DNA of 64,000 bases, from assembly GCA_023846275.1 (NCBI GenBank), contig CM043877.1:19016607-19080606 (forward strand). Direction: 5' to 3'. Below the pieces are notes generated by a model that was given only the letters and a program-made list of their open reading frames with translations, had not been told where the DNA came from and searched no databases. Below, in pieces: positions 1-13,630 of the stretch (position 1 is its first letter; the number at the start of each line of letters is the position of its first letter). Made by a program: the position numbers and the translations under genes. This DNA comes from Vanilla planifolia (taxonomy: Eukaryota; Streptophyta; Magnoliopsida; Asparagales; Orchidaceae).

Positions 1-482
1 GAAGATTACAATCTGATTTCGATGTCTTTACTGCAGTAATGTTTGCAACGTATTTTTCTCTTTTGCTTTAGCATTTTTCTTCGATTGCACATCTAGTAGG
101 TGACTCCTTTACAATTAATTATTTACTTCTTTATTCCTTATTACTCTTATAAAAAATGATCATAATGCAAAAGCTCTGTTAATTTAATAACGTTAGGACA
201 TAATGATAAATTATTTGAATTTAATATTTTAAAACTAAATTATTTAGATTATTTTAATAATTTTTAATTGCACATTCATATTCCAACATCATTCATAGAC
301 TTTTGTCATATAAGCATTTACATGTGTATTAGTGAAATATTATGATTAATTTTTTGTGCTTTAATATTATAAGCTTTTATAATTATAATTGTGATGATGT
401 ATCTCTACGTGTTGTGATAAAAAAGGTGTGGTTTGTAAAGGTTATCTCTACTTTCTACGATAAAAGAGATAGGTTTTATTAG
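1..482. other. AT-rich DNA, nothing recognised
   Basis: There is no open frame, repeat or element signature that I can support here. The sequence leads into an LTR-like tail at 483, so the right part may be the body of a decayed LTR. That is inference only. Confidence 0.5.
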
Positions 483-830
483 TAGGATCCTGGTCGGGTT
501 GATTTGGGGTGGATGTAGGCATGGTTAGGCAGAACGACCTAAAAATCCGTTGTCATTTTTACTTTCTTATTATTTTATAATTTATGATATTTCTCTTATT
601 AACAAGATATTTAATTAAAAAATTATATAAAAGAAATTTTCAAAATTATTTTTATCAAGCATAAAACATTTTATTGAAAAATATTTTAAAATAATTTTTT
701 TATTTAGCAAAATTATTAAATCAATGATTTTATAATTACCAAATTTTAAATTAAAAAAAGGTTTTCAAAATACAAAAAAAGATTAAAAACATAATTCACC
801 CCCTCTTATGCATTAACTTAGTATAGATTA
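483..830 (+). repeat. LTR tail fragment, Sirevirus-like copia
   Basis: This stretch has a plus-strand word order (gggtggatgtaggca, then an acgacctaaaaa block, an AT-rich run, then an aattcaccccct block) that recurs near 45,340-45,640 and 52,318-52,540. The same order lies upstream of the end of copia-2's 3' LTR (ggggtgaacgtaagt near 61,339). Such a block is common near the 3' end of Sirevirus-type LTRs. No pol sequence follows, so it is an isolated or truncated LTR end. Copy identity is low, judged by eye. Confidence 0.45.
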
Positions 831-1894
831 CATCACAATACATATTAATGTTTAGAAAATTTATTATTCATCCATGTCATTTAATCTTTTAATATATTTT
901 TCACATGAAAATGCTCATTATACTTAGTATTTTTGCATCAACTTATTAAATATCATATTTATATAATTATTCATGCTAAATGCCTTCATATAACTGTTTA
1001 TCACATAAGACAAAAACATACATCACTTTCTAAATATAAATTTCTATACGATTAATGTGATAACACATACATGAGATCACATGTTTTGTACAATATTCAC
1101 ATATAAGGTCATAATTTCAATATTCAACACCATATCAGGCATACGCATATGCTATTCATGTTAGAGAGCTTACGTCACATGCAATGTTTTAATTTTAACA
1201 AACAATACTACATCAAATGTACACATATAATTTTTATGTTAAAGTATATATTTCTTATGTAAGGTTGTAATTTCAATAAATCAGTACTATATAAAGCATA
1301 TGCATAAATATTTATGTTAGAATATCTATCTCATAGTTTTTTTTCATTGTTTATAATAATTCTATAGCTGTTAACCTTTTTTTGTGAATTTTGGTCTGTA
1401 AATTAAAATTTTCTCAACTCAATTTACAAATTTATGCACAAATGGAAAGTATTAATATATAATTATAGAACTCACTTCTTAAAACATAAAAATAAGCTTT
1501 TTTACTTTTCTTCCTCAATTAATCATGTTTCCAAAAATCCTAGTTTACAAATCTCGAAGCAATTCTTTCCTAATCATTCTAATAATCAAATAAAAACCAA
1601 ATCAAGGCTAAATGCATCGATTCTTGTCATAAATTTGAAGTTAAATTACAAAAATAAACTCAATTTTATTTTCAAGTTTTTGATCCTACACAAGGTCCTT
1701 GACAATGAAATTAGCCTCAAATCCTTAATTCTCTCTAAACGATTTCACAATCGACGTCATCATCATTAGCAAAGTGGTTTTTCGATGAAACTCCAGATCG
1801 ATGAGCATAAAAATCCCTTTCTAGGGTTGCATTGGGCACAGGGACGAGACAACGAGAAAGAAATTTTTGTTTTTATGAAAGACAAAAAATGTTC

Positions 1895-1897
<3 letters not shown>

Positions 1898-1944
<47 letters not shown>
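1898..1944. repeat. (TA)n microsatellite
   Basis: About 47 bp of uninterrupted alternating A and T. The Tyr-Ile-repeat frames on both strands across it are artefacts of this repeat. Confidence 0.95.
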
Positions 1945-1945
<1 letters not shown>

Positions 1946-4745
1946 TTCTTCAATTATACTTCTTAAATTTAAAAATATGCAAAAATCATAAATGAACTTC
2001 GATCGAGACAAAACAAACGTCATGGGACTCATCTCGATGTGCTCTATCCAATTTTATATTTATTTTTATATATTAGAATACTTTATTTTTAAAAACTTTG
2101 ACATGTTTTATGAGACATGTCGATTCGTACCTGATTTGACGAATGAGAATGTTACATCTAACTAGTTTCTAGACTTCTCATTAGGTTTCTTTGTTCTTAT
2201 TTGAGATTTCATTTAAGCTTCCACTAAAAGCCCAACACTTGTCCTAAAATCTTATACTTCTAGATATAAGCTTAGCTCTTTTTTTTGGATATTTTTAAGC
2301 CCAAATTCTCCTCCCTAGACTCCATTTCTTCTAACCTCCATTAGAATCTAAAAAGAGAGTCCTCTAATCTAATACCTTTTTTAAGGTATCCTCAAAGACT
2401 TATATAGTGCTCCAAGTTATTGGTCCTAACTGTGAATGTTACTATAGGGTTATGCATGCCATAACAAGTCAAAAGCTCCTTCACTAGCTAAAGTTTGAGA
2501 TTGTTATTATTATCTTTTATGGTTACTCCTAAGACTCCTCATCTGAGATCTCTCCTTCTAGGATTACCCATGTTATTATCCTACTTTAAATTTCAAAACC
2601 AAAGATTACCCGAGAGTCCCGACTTATCTTGAAACTAATATCTATGTGTAATTGAGCTTCTCTACTCATTCTTACATCTATTTTCTAAGTAAAACTAACC
2701 AACTCAACCTAAAATTTGACAATGGGCAAATCCCTCAAACTATTTGCTAAGCCTACTTGAGACTCTCTCTCAACCATAACTTTCTTCTAAGGCCAACAGT
2801 AAAGTCTCTCCAGCATCCCACAAGGAAACCTGAGAGTTTCACAATTATATAAGTGATTTAAGGTCCTTAATGAGTCATCTCAATGCTTTTAAAAACCTTG
2901 GCTAAGATTTATCACCTAGCCCTAAGGCTTAACCAATATCATAAGACTCTCTTAATAGAAAGAATTTGTCATCTAGGGATCGACTATTGTGGAAAAAATT
3001 ATAAGATTGAAAGATCACATCATTTAGCATATATTTATGAATTTTTATGGTATTAAAGTGCTATTAATTATCATATCAAGACATGGGTTTGGTCACGGCT
3101 AGCAAACGTTCATAACATCAACTAACCTCTCTTCGTTCTTTATGTAAAATATGATAGCAATGATCATCTTGATATAACTTAGTAAATTATCTTATCATAG
3201 ATTTAATCATGACATACGTTATTAGATTTGGGTTTTTCATATCGAGAATGATAAAAACAATCTTCATAAGAAAATCGAGGAGTAGATCATGCATATAATA
3301 TCAAAGTACTCAATTTTAAACTTACATAAATATCTAATTTAATAACATAATCTTGAGGTTCATCTTACAATGAATTGTGAAGTGGACTTCATTAATAGAT
3401 GCACCTACTTCTTCACTTCAAGCTATCGATTTTCTTGTCTTCTTCTTTACTTTCTCATTTCTAGGGTTCCTCCTTTTGTCATATGGCTTTCCCGTTCATA
3501 TGTTTCACAGCTTGGCTTTCAAAAACCCTAGGAGAACTACCCCTTACATAGCGAACTCATTCAAGGCTCCTAAAATTAAGGTGCCTTAAGGATATTTCTG
3601 CTAGGATTTGGTTTTCTTAATCATCTTTCTAAAATCTAAGAATCAATATAAGATTTGAAATTGAAACTTGCTTAGTCTTCTCTCACCTTCTTACTTTGCT
3701 TAGCACACCTTATCATCTAGCACTCTTCTATAGTTTTTTTTTCTTCTAATATAATATTTAATATTTTTATATTACAAAGACTATATTATAATAACATGTT
3801 ATGTACATATTATTGAACATTCTAATTTTTCTTATTTTTTATGAATTTTGCTTTTTATACTTCCACGCCATTCAATGGGCATTGAAAGATTTGCTCTATT
3901 TCATATTAATGATAAGATTTTTATTGAGTTGTGTAGATATTTGATGTTTTAAATGTTCGATTATGTTGATAATTTTGTAATTTTTTCTCTCTTAGCTAGG
4001 TAATTGTTTATTGGTATTTTAGGTATATGGCAATGAACATTTAAAATATTTTGTTTCCATTGTTCACTCTTTTGAACGTTTATTTACATTTTGTTATTTA
4101 TCTGAGCATATTTTTCTTGATTGTTTATCTAAGATAATATTCTATTATCTTGTTACACACATGAAACTACACATCACAAATGTTTCATTCTTTTGAAGAT
4201 TTGGTATTTAACATTTTTTTTTATTTATACTAACTGATATTGTACGTGTGAATTATGGAGATATTTAAATGTGTTATTATGATCTTACTTTTTTTTATTA
4301 TTAGTTTGTAATGATATGTTTTCCACTCCTACGTCATTGAGGCTATTTTCCATTTTTGTGTTCTTATATTTGTTTTGTAAGTGCAAAAAATTATTTATCA
4401 TTTTGATTTTTACACACCTTTTAATCTGCACTTGCATATTTGCCAGGCTTTTATGGTCGGGACAATTTTTTGTTCCCTTTTTGTGAGTATAATTTTCTAA
4501 ATCAATAATGTTCTACGATGTTGATGACTTTTCTTCCTAAACTTTATTCTTTTACTATTTAATTTGTGCTAACATGTTTTCAACGCTTAAATTAGACATG
4601 ATATATTTAATTGGCATGGAAATTCCCATTTTTTTTTAATGTTTTTATACTTTGTTCATGACTGTTTTATTTTTTTTGCATTCAAATATTTACCATTATT
4701 ACTAAAATAATTTTGAATTGACATATTATATTTTATTATTCTCAT

Positions 4746-4765
4746 TATATATATATATATATATA
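4746..4765. repeat. Short (AT)n microsatellite
   Basis: About 20 bp of alternating A and T within AT-rich DNA. Confidence 0.85.
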
Positions 4766-7700
4766 ATGCTCTTTAGTAATTGCATATTATATTTGTCTAA
4801 ATTTATGATTTTTTAATATTGTAATGTTTCACATATTAAATCTCAACCAATTGTTCAAAAATTAATCACAACATAGATATTTGTTATAAATGCTTAATCA
4901 CGTAAAGCACAAAACTTCAAGACAAATTTCTCAGGGTCTATTGTCTGAGATAAGTTTCTCGATATCATACCTTTAAAACTAGCTTCTCAAGACCAATTTT
5001 TCAAAAATATTTTTTTGAGTCCAAATCACTATATTAGATTCCCGAGGTTGAACCCCTAAAGAAAACTCTTCAATGATAGCCCTTTTAGGCTTGTTTCTTA
5101 AGATTATTCTTTTAACGAATAGTACAACTTACTTCTTCTAACTATTGATCTCTTCCCTATTTTTACAATTGATTTATTTACTTTATCAATAGTGGGCTCT
5201 TACTTTATAATTATGATGGACTCCACCATGATGTTTATAGACAAACTCAATTGATTATTATAATTTTGCAATTTAATATATACTTTAGCTCTTTTATAGT
5301 AGTTATAATTTATTTTCAAATCATCAATAATCCAACCTCCTACTAGAGGTTATAGTTAATTGAAAAAAGATGCATAATTGTTATTTGGGTTAGCCTATTT
5401 TAATTAAATATCAAAATAACAATGATAGTTTCACACATGTGGACGTGAAGTTAATGTATATCATCCGCATAGTCATCTTAAATTAGATTCTCAAATAGAC
5501 AGGTTTAGGGGATTGATTTCTAAGTTTCTAGATCTTTTCTGCTCTCCATTTACCATCTCAACTCTAGAGTAAACGTCTGAGAGATACCTATTTTTGTGAA
5601 GTGAAAAATCTCTATATTTTTTCCCATTTCTTTTATAATGATCATCCTTAACCTACGTGGATCTAAAGCTCTTTTCTTCTCTCCTTCCATTATGTCAACC
5701 TCTTATAGTTCTTCATAATGTAAGTCTTTGTTACATTCCAACAAAGGCAAATGAGTAGTAATATTTTGTTATTATTTTTGGGAGAGTTCACTAAGAAATT
5801 TGAAATAAGAATAATGTAAGTTAAAGATTTAAGTCCCAAATGAGAGCCTTTTGATCTCCATGGACAAGAGGTGAAAAAAGTAACAAAGAATGGAGAAAAG
5901 GAAAATACAAAAATTCTACACCTAGATCTTGATCATTGATAACAAAGGGAGGGTAACTTCTTACTCTATTTACAAGACTTCTTACTTTAATAATAAGGAA
6001 CATGCTCAACAAGCATAAGAGCTTTTAACTCTACATCTTATTTTTTCAAATCAACTATCTTATTTTTCATTCTATAAAGCATATTCATCTACTATAAAGT
6101 TAAGCTTACAAAAATTACAAATATTTTTATTAATTAAAAATAATAAAAATATATATTAAAAAATAAAAATATCATGATGTGCTTTTATATGTCACCTATT
6201 ATAACTCATAATAAACTAAAAATATAATAAACTAAAAAAGAAAACTAAATAGAATCCACTAGATCATCTCACTTCATTCACTTGATGTAGCTAATCTTAT
6301 TAGACCATCCCATAAAGAAAACATCTACTTTGTAGACTTCTACTCTAAACAAATTTTCGTCAAGCTTAGTAATAATTTCTACAAGTCTTTATTGGGAATC
6401 AAGATACTAAGTGTTTTTACTACATGAGATATTAAGTAAGGTTGTAGGGTATATCCTTCATTTAACTCATCTCATAACATACCAAAGTGTGATCTTATAA
6501 CAAACAAATATAACTATCTCTATTAACTGTGACCTATGGATTATAATAATGATGTCTTCTAAGCAGCCCATATAGTAATGTAAACCTTCATATAATGACT
6601 AGAATGAAATTTCTTATCAAATAAATTTGAACAACAAATTTTAAACTAAGTAAAATTTGGAGAGAAGAAATATATAAGTAACAAAAATTCAATAATTGCA
6701 ACATATAAAATGGAAGATTAAGTTTTTATATATCATTTTTTTTACGAAATGAGATTACATCTAAAAAAACTTGTGAATTCGTAGGAATACTAGGGTCATG
6801 CTCACTATTTGTGACGGTTTTATTTGTATCTTAAATTTAGGCGATGGAATAATACCTTTATTTGAAGGTAAAGTTCAAGTTTACTGGTGAATTTATACTA
6901 ATGTTTTATCAAAAATAAACTTTAACACATTTTGAATACATTTAACTTGACAATTCATTATCTAATATTGATTTTTGTCAATAATCTTTTTTAGATAAAA
7001 TAACATCACATTAAATCTCACAACTAATAATAGATATAAGTCATGGATGGTATTATGTAACAAAACCACTTTCTAGAATAACATGAATATTGATAACATT
7101 TATTGAGCAATTAAGATCAAATATAACTATGTTTTATTTGATATTACTAGAGAGTATGAAATATGTAATATCTTTCAAAAGTTTGAATGCAAATTAAATT
7201 TTACATGATTTCAAGATGCTTAATACATTTAATTAGTAATTCATTATCTTCATATGATGAACTTAAAATTTCATAAAGATCATACTTATTAGAAATATAA
7301 TAAAATTAAGGATTCATGAATAATAAAAATTATTAAATTCCCATTATCTTATCTCTTCAAATGGCCAAAGCATCGTATTAGATTAAGGATTAAGACTAGT
7401 AAAAATTATTAAATTTTAAGTTAAACTCTAGCTTTATTGAAATTTTGTAATCATTTTGACTTCCAAAGATTCAATTGCTAATTTTATGTGATTCATTTTG
7501 ATGAGTTTTACTCATTGTTCTATTTTCATATCTATTTTGATATCATTTAGTATTTTTAATATAAAAATTCTTATAATAATCATTTTACAAACCCTTTTAA
7601 ATATTTTTGGCTTTGATTGTATAATCACAACACGTCATTTTCATATTGAGATAATTTTATGTTGGACTTCTTTACATGATTTACATCCACTAGTCTAATT

Positions 7701-7859
7701 TCATAATTTTTATACTATTATATTTTTAATAATGTTTTAAGCAACACTAGTTCTACAGTTTAAAATATTATTCAATTTATGTTAATTATTGATATTTTAT
7801 TTTATGAGCAAAAAAATTCTAATTTTCATCAACTTGGTGTTGTCAAGTTCTCAATAAAT

Positions 7860-8112
7860 TATAAACTTATTTTTATATCTTGTCTTCCTTTAGAGTTTAT
7901 GTCTTTATTGTGGTGATATATGATTTTAAAAAAAATAATAATGATCATATAAAGTGAAATTTAATATATTTTCAATCCATGATTATAAGTTTCCCTCTTT
8001 CTTAGTGTCATTGATCAAACTATGGTCATTGTTTTCCATTAATCAAGGCATTTAATACTTCAAAATATCAAAAATAATTATTAAATAGTTATCATTATTT
8101 TGAGATGCTACA
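7860..8112 (-). repeat. Degenerate LTR-like repeat, copy 1
   Basis: This segment resembles 12,780-13,037: both contain a tgatcaa..ct.tggtcatt block, then ttttccattaa, then aaaaataattatt, in the same order and spacing. On the minus strand the right edge reads TGTAGCATCTC here and TGTAACATATT in the other copy. That resembles the TGTAACA start common in Del/Tekay-type LTRs. A purine-rich stretch precedes it on the minus strand (around 8,115-8,140), as a polypurine tract would. Left boundary unknown. Confidence 0.4.
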
Positions 8113-10714
8113 AGTTCCACTCTCCTTATTAGAATTTGTTCATCAAAATTTAGATCAAATAAAAATGTTTCCTTTGTATTTTCTCCCATATTATACTAGG
8201 AGCTTCCTTATCGTATTTTTTTGGCTAGATACTTTACTAATAATTTCTCTCTTATCAAATCTAACAACTTTTTTCCTACCTAGTAACACTTGATCTTCTT
8301 TTGTAGTCTCCATTTGACATACTTCAATCATATAATTCATCGTTTTGATTTTTAATATAAGTTCATCTAATTAACATGTTACTATTTATAGAATAATCAA
8401 CTATTCTTCGTAATCCTTCTTTAAGTTTCCTAAATAATCAACTTTTCCTTCATTTGCCTATTATTTTTTTAATCAACATTTCCTTTAAGACATAACTACT
8501 AGTATTATATTGTTAATATCTTCTTTCTATAGAATAATTGCTACTATGATTTTAATGTAAACAAGGGTTTCGTAAAAATTTCTTTTTAACATTAAGGTGA
8601 TTCCCTTGTCTTCTTCATGTCAGTATACTCAATTATTTTCTCACTTTATTCTTTCATTTCAAATGTCATCATGGGTTCATTTATATATATTTATTCGATA
8701 TAACAATTACTATTATTTATAATAATTTTCTATTATTCTATTAAAAACTCTTATTATCTATTCTAGATACCTTTTTATTCCTTGCTTATCAAATTCTTAA
8801 GTTTTGCATGTATAACATGTCCTTTCAATATTTCATACATAATTTGTTTATTCTGCTTCCATGATATCCTTGAACATGAACACGTATAGATTTTGTCCAT
8901 ATAGCAATTAATAGAAATATGCTAAAGAAATACTATTCTTATACTATTCATCATCATATCTATCTAATGGATGTAAAAAATTTTAAAATCAATCATGTGA
9001 CTAATATCAAAACTTGAATTAGTGAATAGAAATGTAAAATCCTATCTGCTTGGAGATTCATTTTACGTTGTTACTTTTGATTCATGTGCAATTCCTGCAT
9101 AGTTTCTGTAAATATTGTATGCAAAAGATGACCCAGTTCCTCTTGTATGAAAAGTCCTAAGTATATCCTTTTTTAATTTTCGTGATTCTATCAATGATAG
9201 TTGATTTTTTCATCACATGTTGACACTTTTTAGAATAATGTTGAAATCCATCATAAAAAAAACATTTATTATTCCTTTTATAGCATTTCCTTTAGAGCTT
9301 TTTTAATGCAAGTCATACATTTTAGTGTTCCTCCCATTTTAAATATGGCAAATCTATTTCATAACTCACTTCTCATGGTTTTCCTTGATTCGTATCTATC
9401 TTGTAATCAAATTATTTTTTTTTTTTCCTTTTTCTTTCTTGACCTTTATAAGATATTATTTTATTTTTTTATCTTGTACATTTTTCATTATCTTTTGATA
9501 AACAGGGAATTGCGTAATGTTTCTAGTAGAATCCCTTAAACTCTTTTGATATAACACTTCTATATCTCTATTAGAACTATCTCACACCGTACATGAATAT
9601 TCAAAATGATGTTAACTATTAAAATTCAATAACAATTATTCTTTTTTAATACTACCATGAGAAATTAATATGTTTCTTTTTTTATTGATATTTGAACATA
9701 CCATATCATAAAAGTTTTTTCAAAACTCTTCCCATGATATTTCCAAATAAAGTATGTCCTCTAAGTAAAATCTCTACTATTTTTGTTGCCATTGGCTGAT
9801 AACACTATCCAAAGCCAAGTTTGCTATGCAGCTTCTTTTTGTGCTCTTGGCAATGCATATCATTGTAGAGAATCATGACTTTCTCTCAAACTAAGCTTTT
9901 AATTGTAAAGGATTCTTCTTGCATTTTATTTATAGCAAGTGATATTTCTTATTGATCTTACATCTCAATCATCTTTCACTTTACTTCTAGTTTTTGTTCC
10001 TCTCTAAGTCATTCATCACTTACTATTTTGTTGTTGGAAATTTCTATCTCCAATGTAGAATAGAGTTCCAAACTCTATTTTTGCACATTATCCAAAATAT
10101 AGGTAGGTATTTATATTTAAAATTTATTGAATTTTTTACATAACACTTACAAAAATCAAATCACTAACCATAACGATTTTCTCAGAGCCTTAATCCATGA
10201 TCATTAGAATTCAATCCATATCCTTAATTTATCAAATTGTCCTTCTTGATCATTTTTTCATTTTCATTAGGTTCCTACATACATATTCCATTTTGTTTCA
10301 AATTTCATTTTAAATGTCTATATTTCAAACATTATGAATCCTTTCCAATTCACCAAAGCATTCTTCCCATTATTTCAATTGGCATGAAATTCCTTTGAAT
10401 TGTTCCAAAATATTTTCAATTTAGCAACTTTGTTCTCATCATCTTCATTTGCTTTGCATTATGTTTCTTTAAATATCTTTAACAATCAATTAACTATTAA
10501 ATTCTTATTTTAATTCATTAACATCTTATTTTTAGTTCTTCTAATAGCTCTTCCACATCATCGTATATCCTTAAATTAAACAACAAAAGTTTATATATGC
10601 CATATTTTTCTAAAAGTCACCTAATTAAATCCTCCAAAAATTAAATTCAAATTATAATTGCATCTCTCTAAAATTCTTCACCTTGTTTTATAACAAAATT
10701 AAATCCTCAATAAA
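8113..10714. other. AT-rich region, no clear gene
   Basis: Short scattered frames only. On the minus strand 8,115-8,240 gives a vague likeness to the end of a Del/Tekay gypsy polyprotein just upstream of the LTR-like start at 8,112. It is too weak to call. Nothing else is recognised. Confidence 0.45.
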
Positions 10715-11012
10715 TTAATCTTAGGTTTTCTTTATTTTAAGTTCTATTTGTTTATTTGAGGTTGACATATCATACATTAATATTAATATACCATAAATTA
10801 GTCTTGGGTTTCCTCTTTCTTAAGTATTATTTTCTTATTTGTGATTGACATATCATATGTTAATATTGACCTATCATACATTAGTTTAGGGTTTCCTCTT
10901 TCTTAAATATTGTCTATCTAGTTTAAGCCTAATAATTCATATATTAATATTAACATATCATATAGTTAATCCTAGGATTACATTATCCCTATTAATTTGA
11001 GGCTGACAAACT
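10715..11012. repeat. 83-bp tandem repeat, about 3.5 units
   Basis: Units start at 10,715, 10,798, 10,881 and 10,966, giving spacings of 83, 83 and 85 bp. Each opens with ttaRtcttRggtttYc or a close variant, followed by an A/T stretch, a gaggttgacatatcata-like block and attaatattaa. The fourth unit is partial and fades near 11,012. Units differ by scattered substitutions. No coding potential. The array is too short to call a satellite. Confidence 0.75.
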
Positions 11013-12569
11013 ATAAAAGAAGCTCGATGTGCCATACGTGGAACCTAGTGTACAATACACCATTATTGGCATACCATATGCAAATCTCTATTTTAATTCA
11101 TTCTTAAGTTATTTATGTCTCATATATCATACATAGTCCTTAATGTATCATACATTAATACACACTATCTATTCGATTTTTTTTTTAATTTTTAATATAA
11201 TAAAAACATGTGTATTCTTTTCATTAGAATGTCTATCTAGTCTTACAAACTTGTGTTGTTTAGTTTTTCTAACACATCTTGTGTTTTTTTCACTTTTACA
11301 TTGTCATCTTAAACATATTTATGCTAAGTTTTCACCATATATTCATTTCTTTCTGAAAACATCAACTACTTTGATACCATGCATATGGGCTCCTTCATTC
11401 CTTTAATTATAAAAAATAAAAAATCATTATTTAAAATTTTTTATTTCCTTTAATTTTTAAAATTCTTTTGCTTCTTTAATTCCATGATACATGAATATAA
11501 ATAATAAAATATTTTTATCTTATTTTGAAAAGTATAAATTCTTTTATTTATAATAGAATAAAAATTATACCTTTTAAATTAATTATTTTTCATAATTATA
11601 TTAGAAAATTTATAAATACCATTCCAAATTAAAAACTACAAGCTCTCATTACAACAAAGTATTGTCACATGTATTAAATTAGATTAATTGTTATAATAAC
11701 TAGTCTTATAAATGAAACCTAATATAAGATATCAAAGAAATAATAAAATAGAAATTTGAAGTTATATGATCCTCTCCTTTAGAATTCCTTTGAAGTCCCA
11801 TAATGTGTATCATTTTCATTTACAATTTTTAAGCTAAAGAAATACCTTAGGCAATTGATATGAGCTTAGTGGGCAAAATCAATGTACAAAATGTATAAAA
11901 ATACAAATTTGGGACAACTAAATGCTATGGTCAATAGGCATACATATTGAAAAATAAAACCAATATAATATGAATGAAATAAGAGCTTATAACAACTACA
12001 TCATGTTTTAATTAATTAAGAAACTTCTATTTTTTTATTCCACTTCATTCTCTTGATTACTTCTTCATCTTAACTTCTAAAGAAAGTTGTATCTCTTTTT
12101 ATATTTTTAGGTTTTCATCATTTATAGGAAATATATAAGTCACTTGATTTGATTAGAATAGATCCTTAATGATTATACTAGGTCCTTACCTATTAGGGAT
12201 AAACTATAAGTTTAATAGACTAAAGTAGTTACCTCACTTTTGAGTACATTAGTAATGGGCTCCACCTAGCATTATACCAAATATAAGATGTCTTAATAAG
12301 CATACATGACCCTTTCTTAAAATGATTAATACTAATCCCTTTTTACCATTTTTCAATTACACTTGTGTTTACTTTTCCTATATTTGTAAGCATATTTTCT
12401 TTTTATTTTGAATTTCACAATTTCAATGCTTTAACCATTTCCAAATCTAGAAGTTCATGTCATATTTAAAAGAATTTGTGCATATCAATATAATGATTTC
12501 ACATAGCAATAACCATAATGGGTTGATATGAACATGAGCCTAATATGTGATTTCCAAAATTGTAATTAG
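11013..12569. other. AT-rich region, nothing recognised
   Basis: The 87-codon frame at 11,143-11,406 is phenylalanine/leucine-rich and looks like chance. I see no repeat or element signature. Confidence 0.5.
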
Positions 12570-12603
<34 letters not shown>

Positions 12604-12770
12604 GTGTGTGTGTGTGTGTGTTAATTTTAAATTTTTTATTTTCTCTACTTTGTGTCAATCAATTTCTAAAACATTATATATATATATATATATCTGTGTG
12701 TGTGTGTGTGTGTGTTAATTTTTAATTTTTTATTTTCTCTAACTTTGTGTCATTCAATTCCTAAAACATT
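12570..12770. repeat. Duplicated TA/TG compound microsatellite with flank
   Basis: A (TA)n tract (12,570-12,601) passes into (TG)n (12,602-12,620), then a unique block ending in tctaaaacatta. The arrangement repeats at once: (TA)n 12,675-12,693, (TG)n 12,694-12,715, then the same block ending in cctaaaacatta near 12,770. This is a tandem duplication of a roughly 100-bp unit in which the microsatellite lengths have diverged. Confidence 0.85.
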
Positions 12771-12779
12771 ATACTTATT

Positions 12780-13037
12780 TTCACAATATCTTTCTCAATT
12801 TAGATGTCATGCCTCCTTTCTAGTAAAGTATGATTTTCTAAAAATATATTAATAAATAATTAAAAATAAATATAAATATTATAAATTAATATATTTTTTA
12901 AACCAAAGAATTATTATAAAATTTTCTTCTTTTATATGCCTCTGATCAACTCTGTGGTCATTATTTTTCATTAATTTTGATACTCAATTATTTAAAATCC
13001 CAAAAATAATTATTCAAATAATTAATCCTACTTTTAA
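12780..13037 (-). repeat. Degenerate LTR-like repeat, copy 2
   Basis: Partner of the segment at 7,860-8,112, with the same block order. On the minus strand the right edge reads TGTAACATATT, and a purine-rich tract (ggaagaagaagg) lies just upstream. The pair could be the two LTRs of a decayed minus-strand gypsy element of about 5 kb, or two independent fragments; no pol sequence between them decides this. Confidence 0.4.
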
Positions 13038-13630
13038 TATGTTACACAAGGCCTTCTTCTTCCATCTACTAATTTATTATTTAAATTATTAAGAGATAAA
13101 ACTAAACCAAAAAGAAATATTACACTTCTATAAACCTAAAAAATTCTATTGGCTCATTGATGCATATGATAGACCTCTTATGATAGCTAAAAATTCCATT
13201 TATAATGCCACCCTTCTTTAAAAAACAACAAGGTTAGGTTGGTAAATTTAAAACCCTACTTTTGTTTAAATTTTAACTCTTTAATAGGTGTTATTAGGAT
13301 TCAATGAGATTTTTTACAGTATCGATTGTGCAACTTGAACACAAAGAGTAGGACATATTAGCCTTAAGCCTCATTTATTAAACTTCTAAATAGAACACTA
13401 ACAAATTCTAACTCTCCTTTAGCTCCATTTTTATTGATCCTTTTGGTATTAGTAAAACTATACATGTTTCTTTTGACCATAACCAATCACAAATAACATC
13501 CACCCATAATCTTTTAGTTTGGCATTTTGATACCATTGAACATGCCCAAGATAAATCATTCATCATTGTAACACATACTCAATATCAATCTAGATCTTTT
13601 TGTAATTTATCAAAAAAGTGTTTTTCATTT
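13038..13630. other. AT-rich stretch upstream of the RT fragment
   Basis: No feature recognised. It may be decayed pol sequence leading into the fragment at 13,631, but I could not place any motif. Confidence 0.4.

Larger units (their letters stand above)
831..7859. other. Long AT-rich region without recognisable genes
   Basis: Seven kilobases of very AT-rich DNA with short chance open frames only. The longest, at 1,434-1,769, is lysine/asparagine/leucine-rich as expected of random AT-rich sequence. Two TA microsatellites are listed separately. Stretches near 1,730-1,860 and 3,370-3,590 are slightly richer in G+C and include a tttctagggtt motif of the kind seen in plant retrotransposon leaders, but I could not tie them to a family. 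Probably very old transposon debris. Confidence 0.5.

Noticed and set aside
1434..1769. 111-codon plus-strand frame as a possible small gene
   Set aside because: Lys/Asn/Phe/Leu composition typical of random AT-rich translation; no domain or conserved context.
1766..2032. Open frames on both strands across 1,766-2,032 with Tyr-Ile repeats
   Set aside because: They are produced by the (TA)n microsatellite at 1,898-1,944; no real protein signature.
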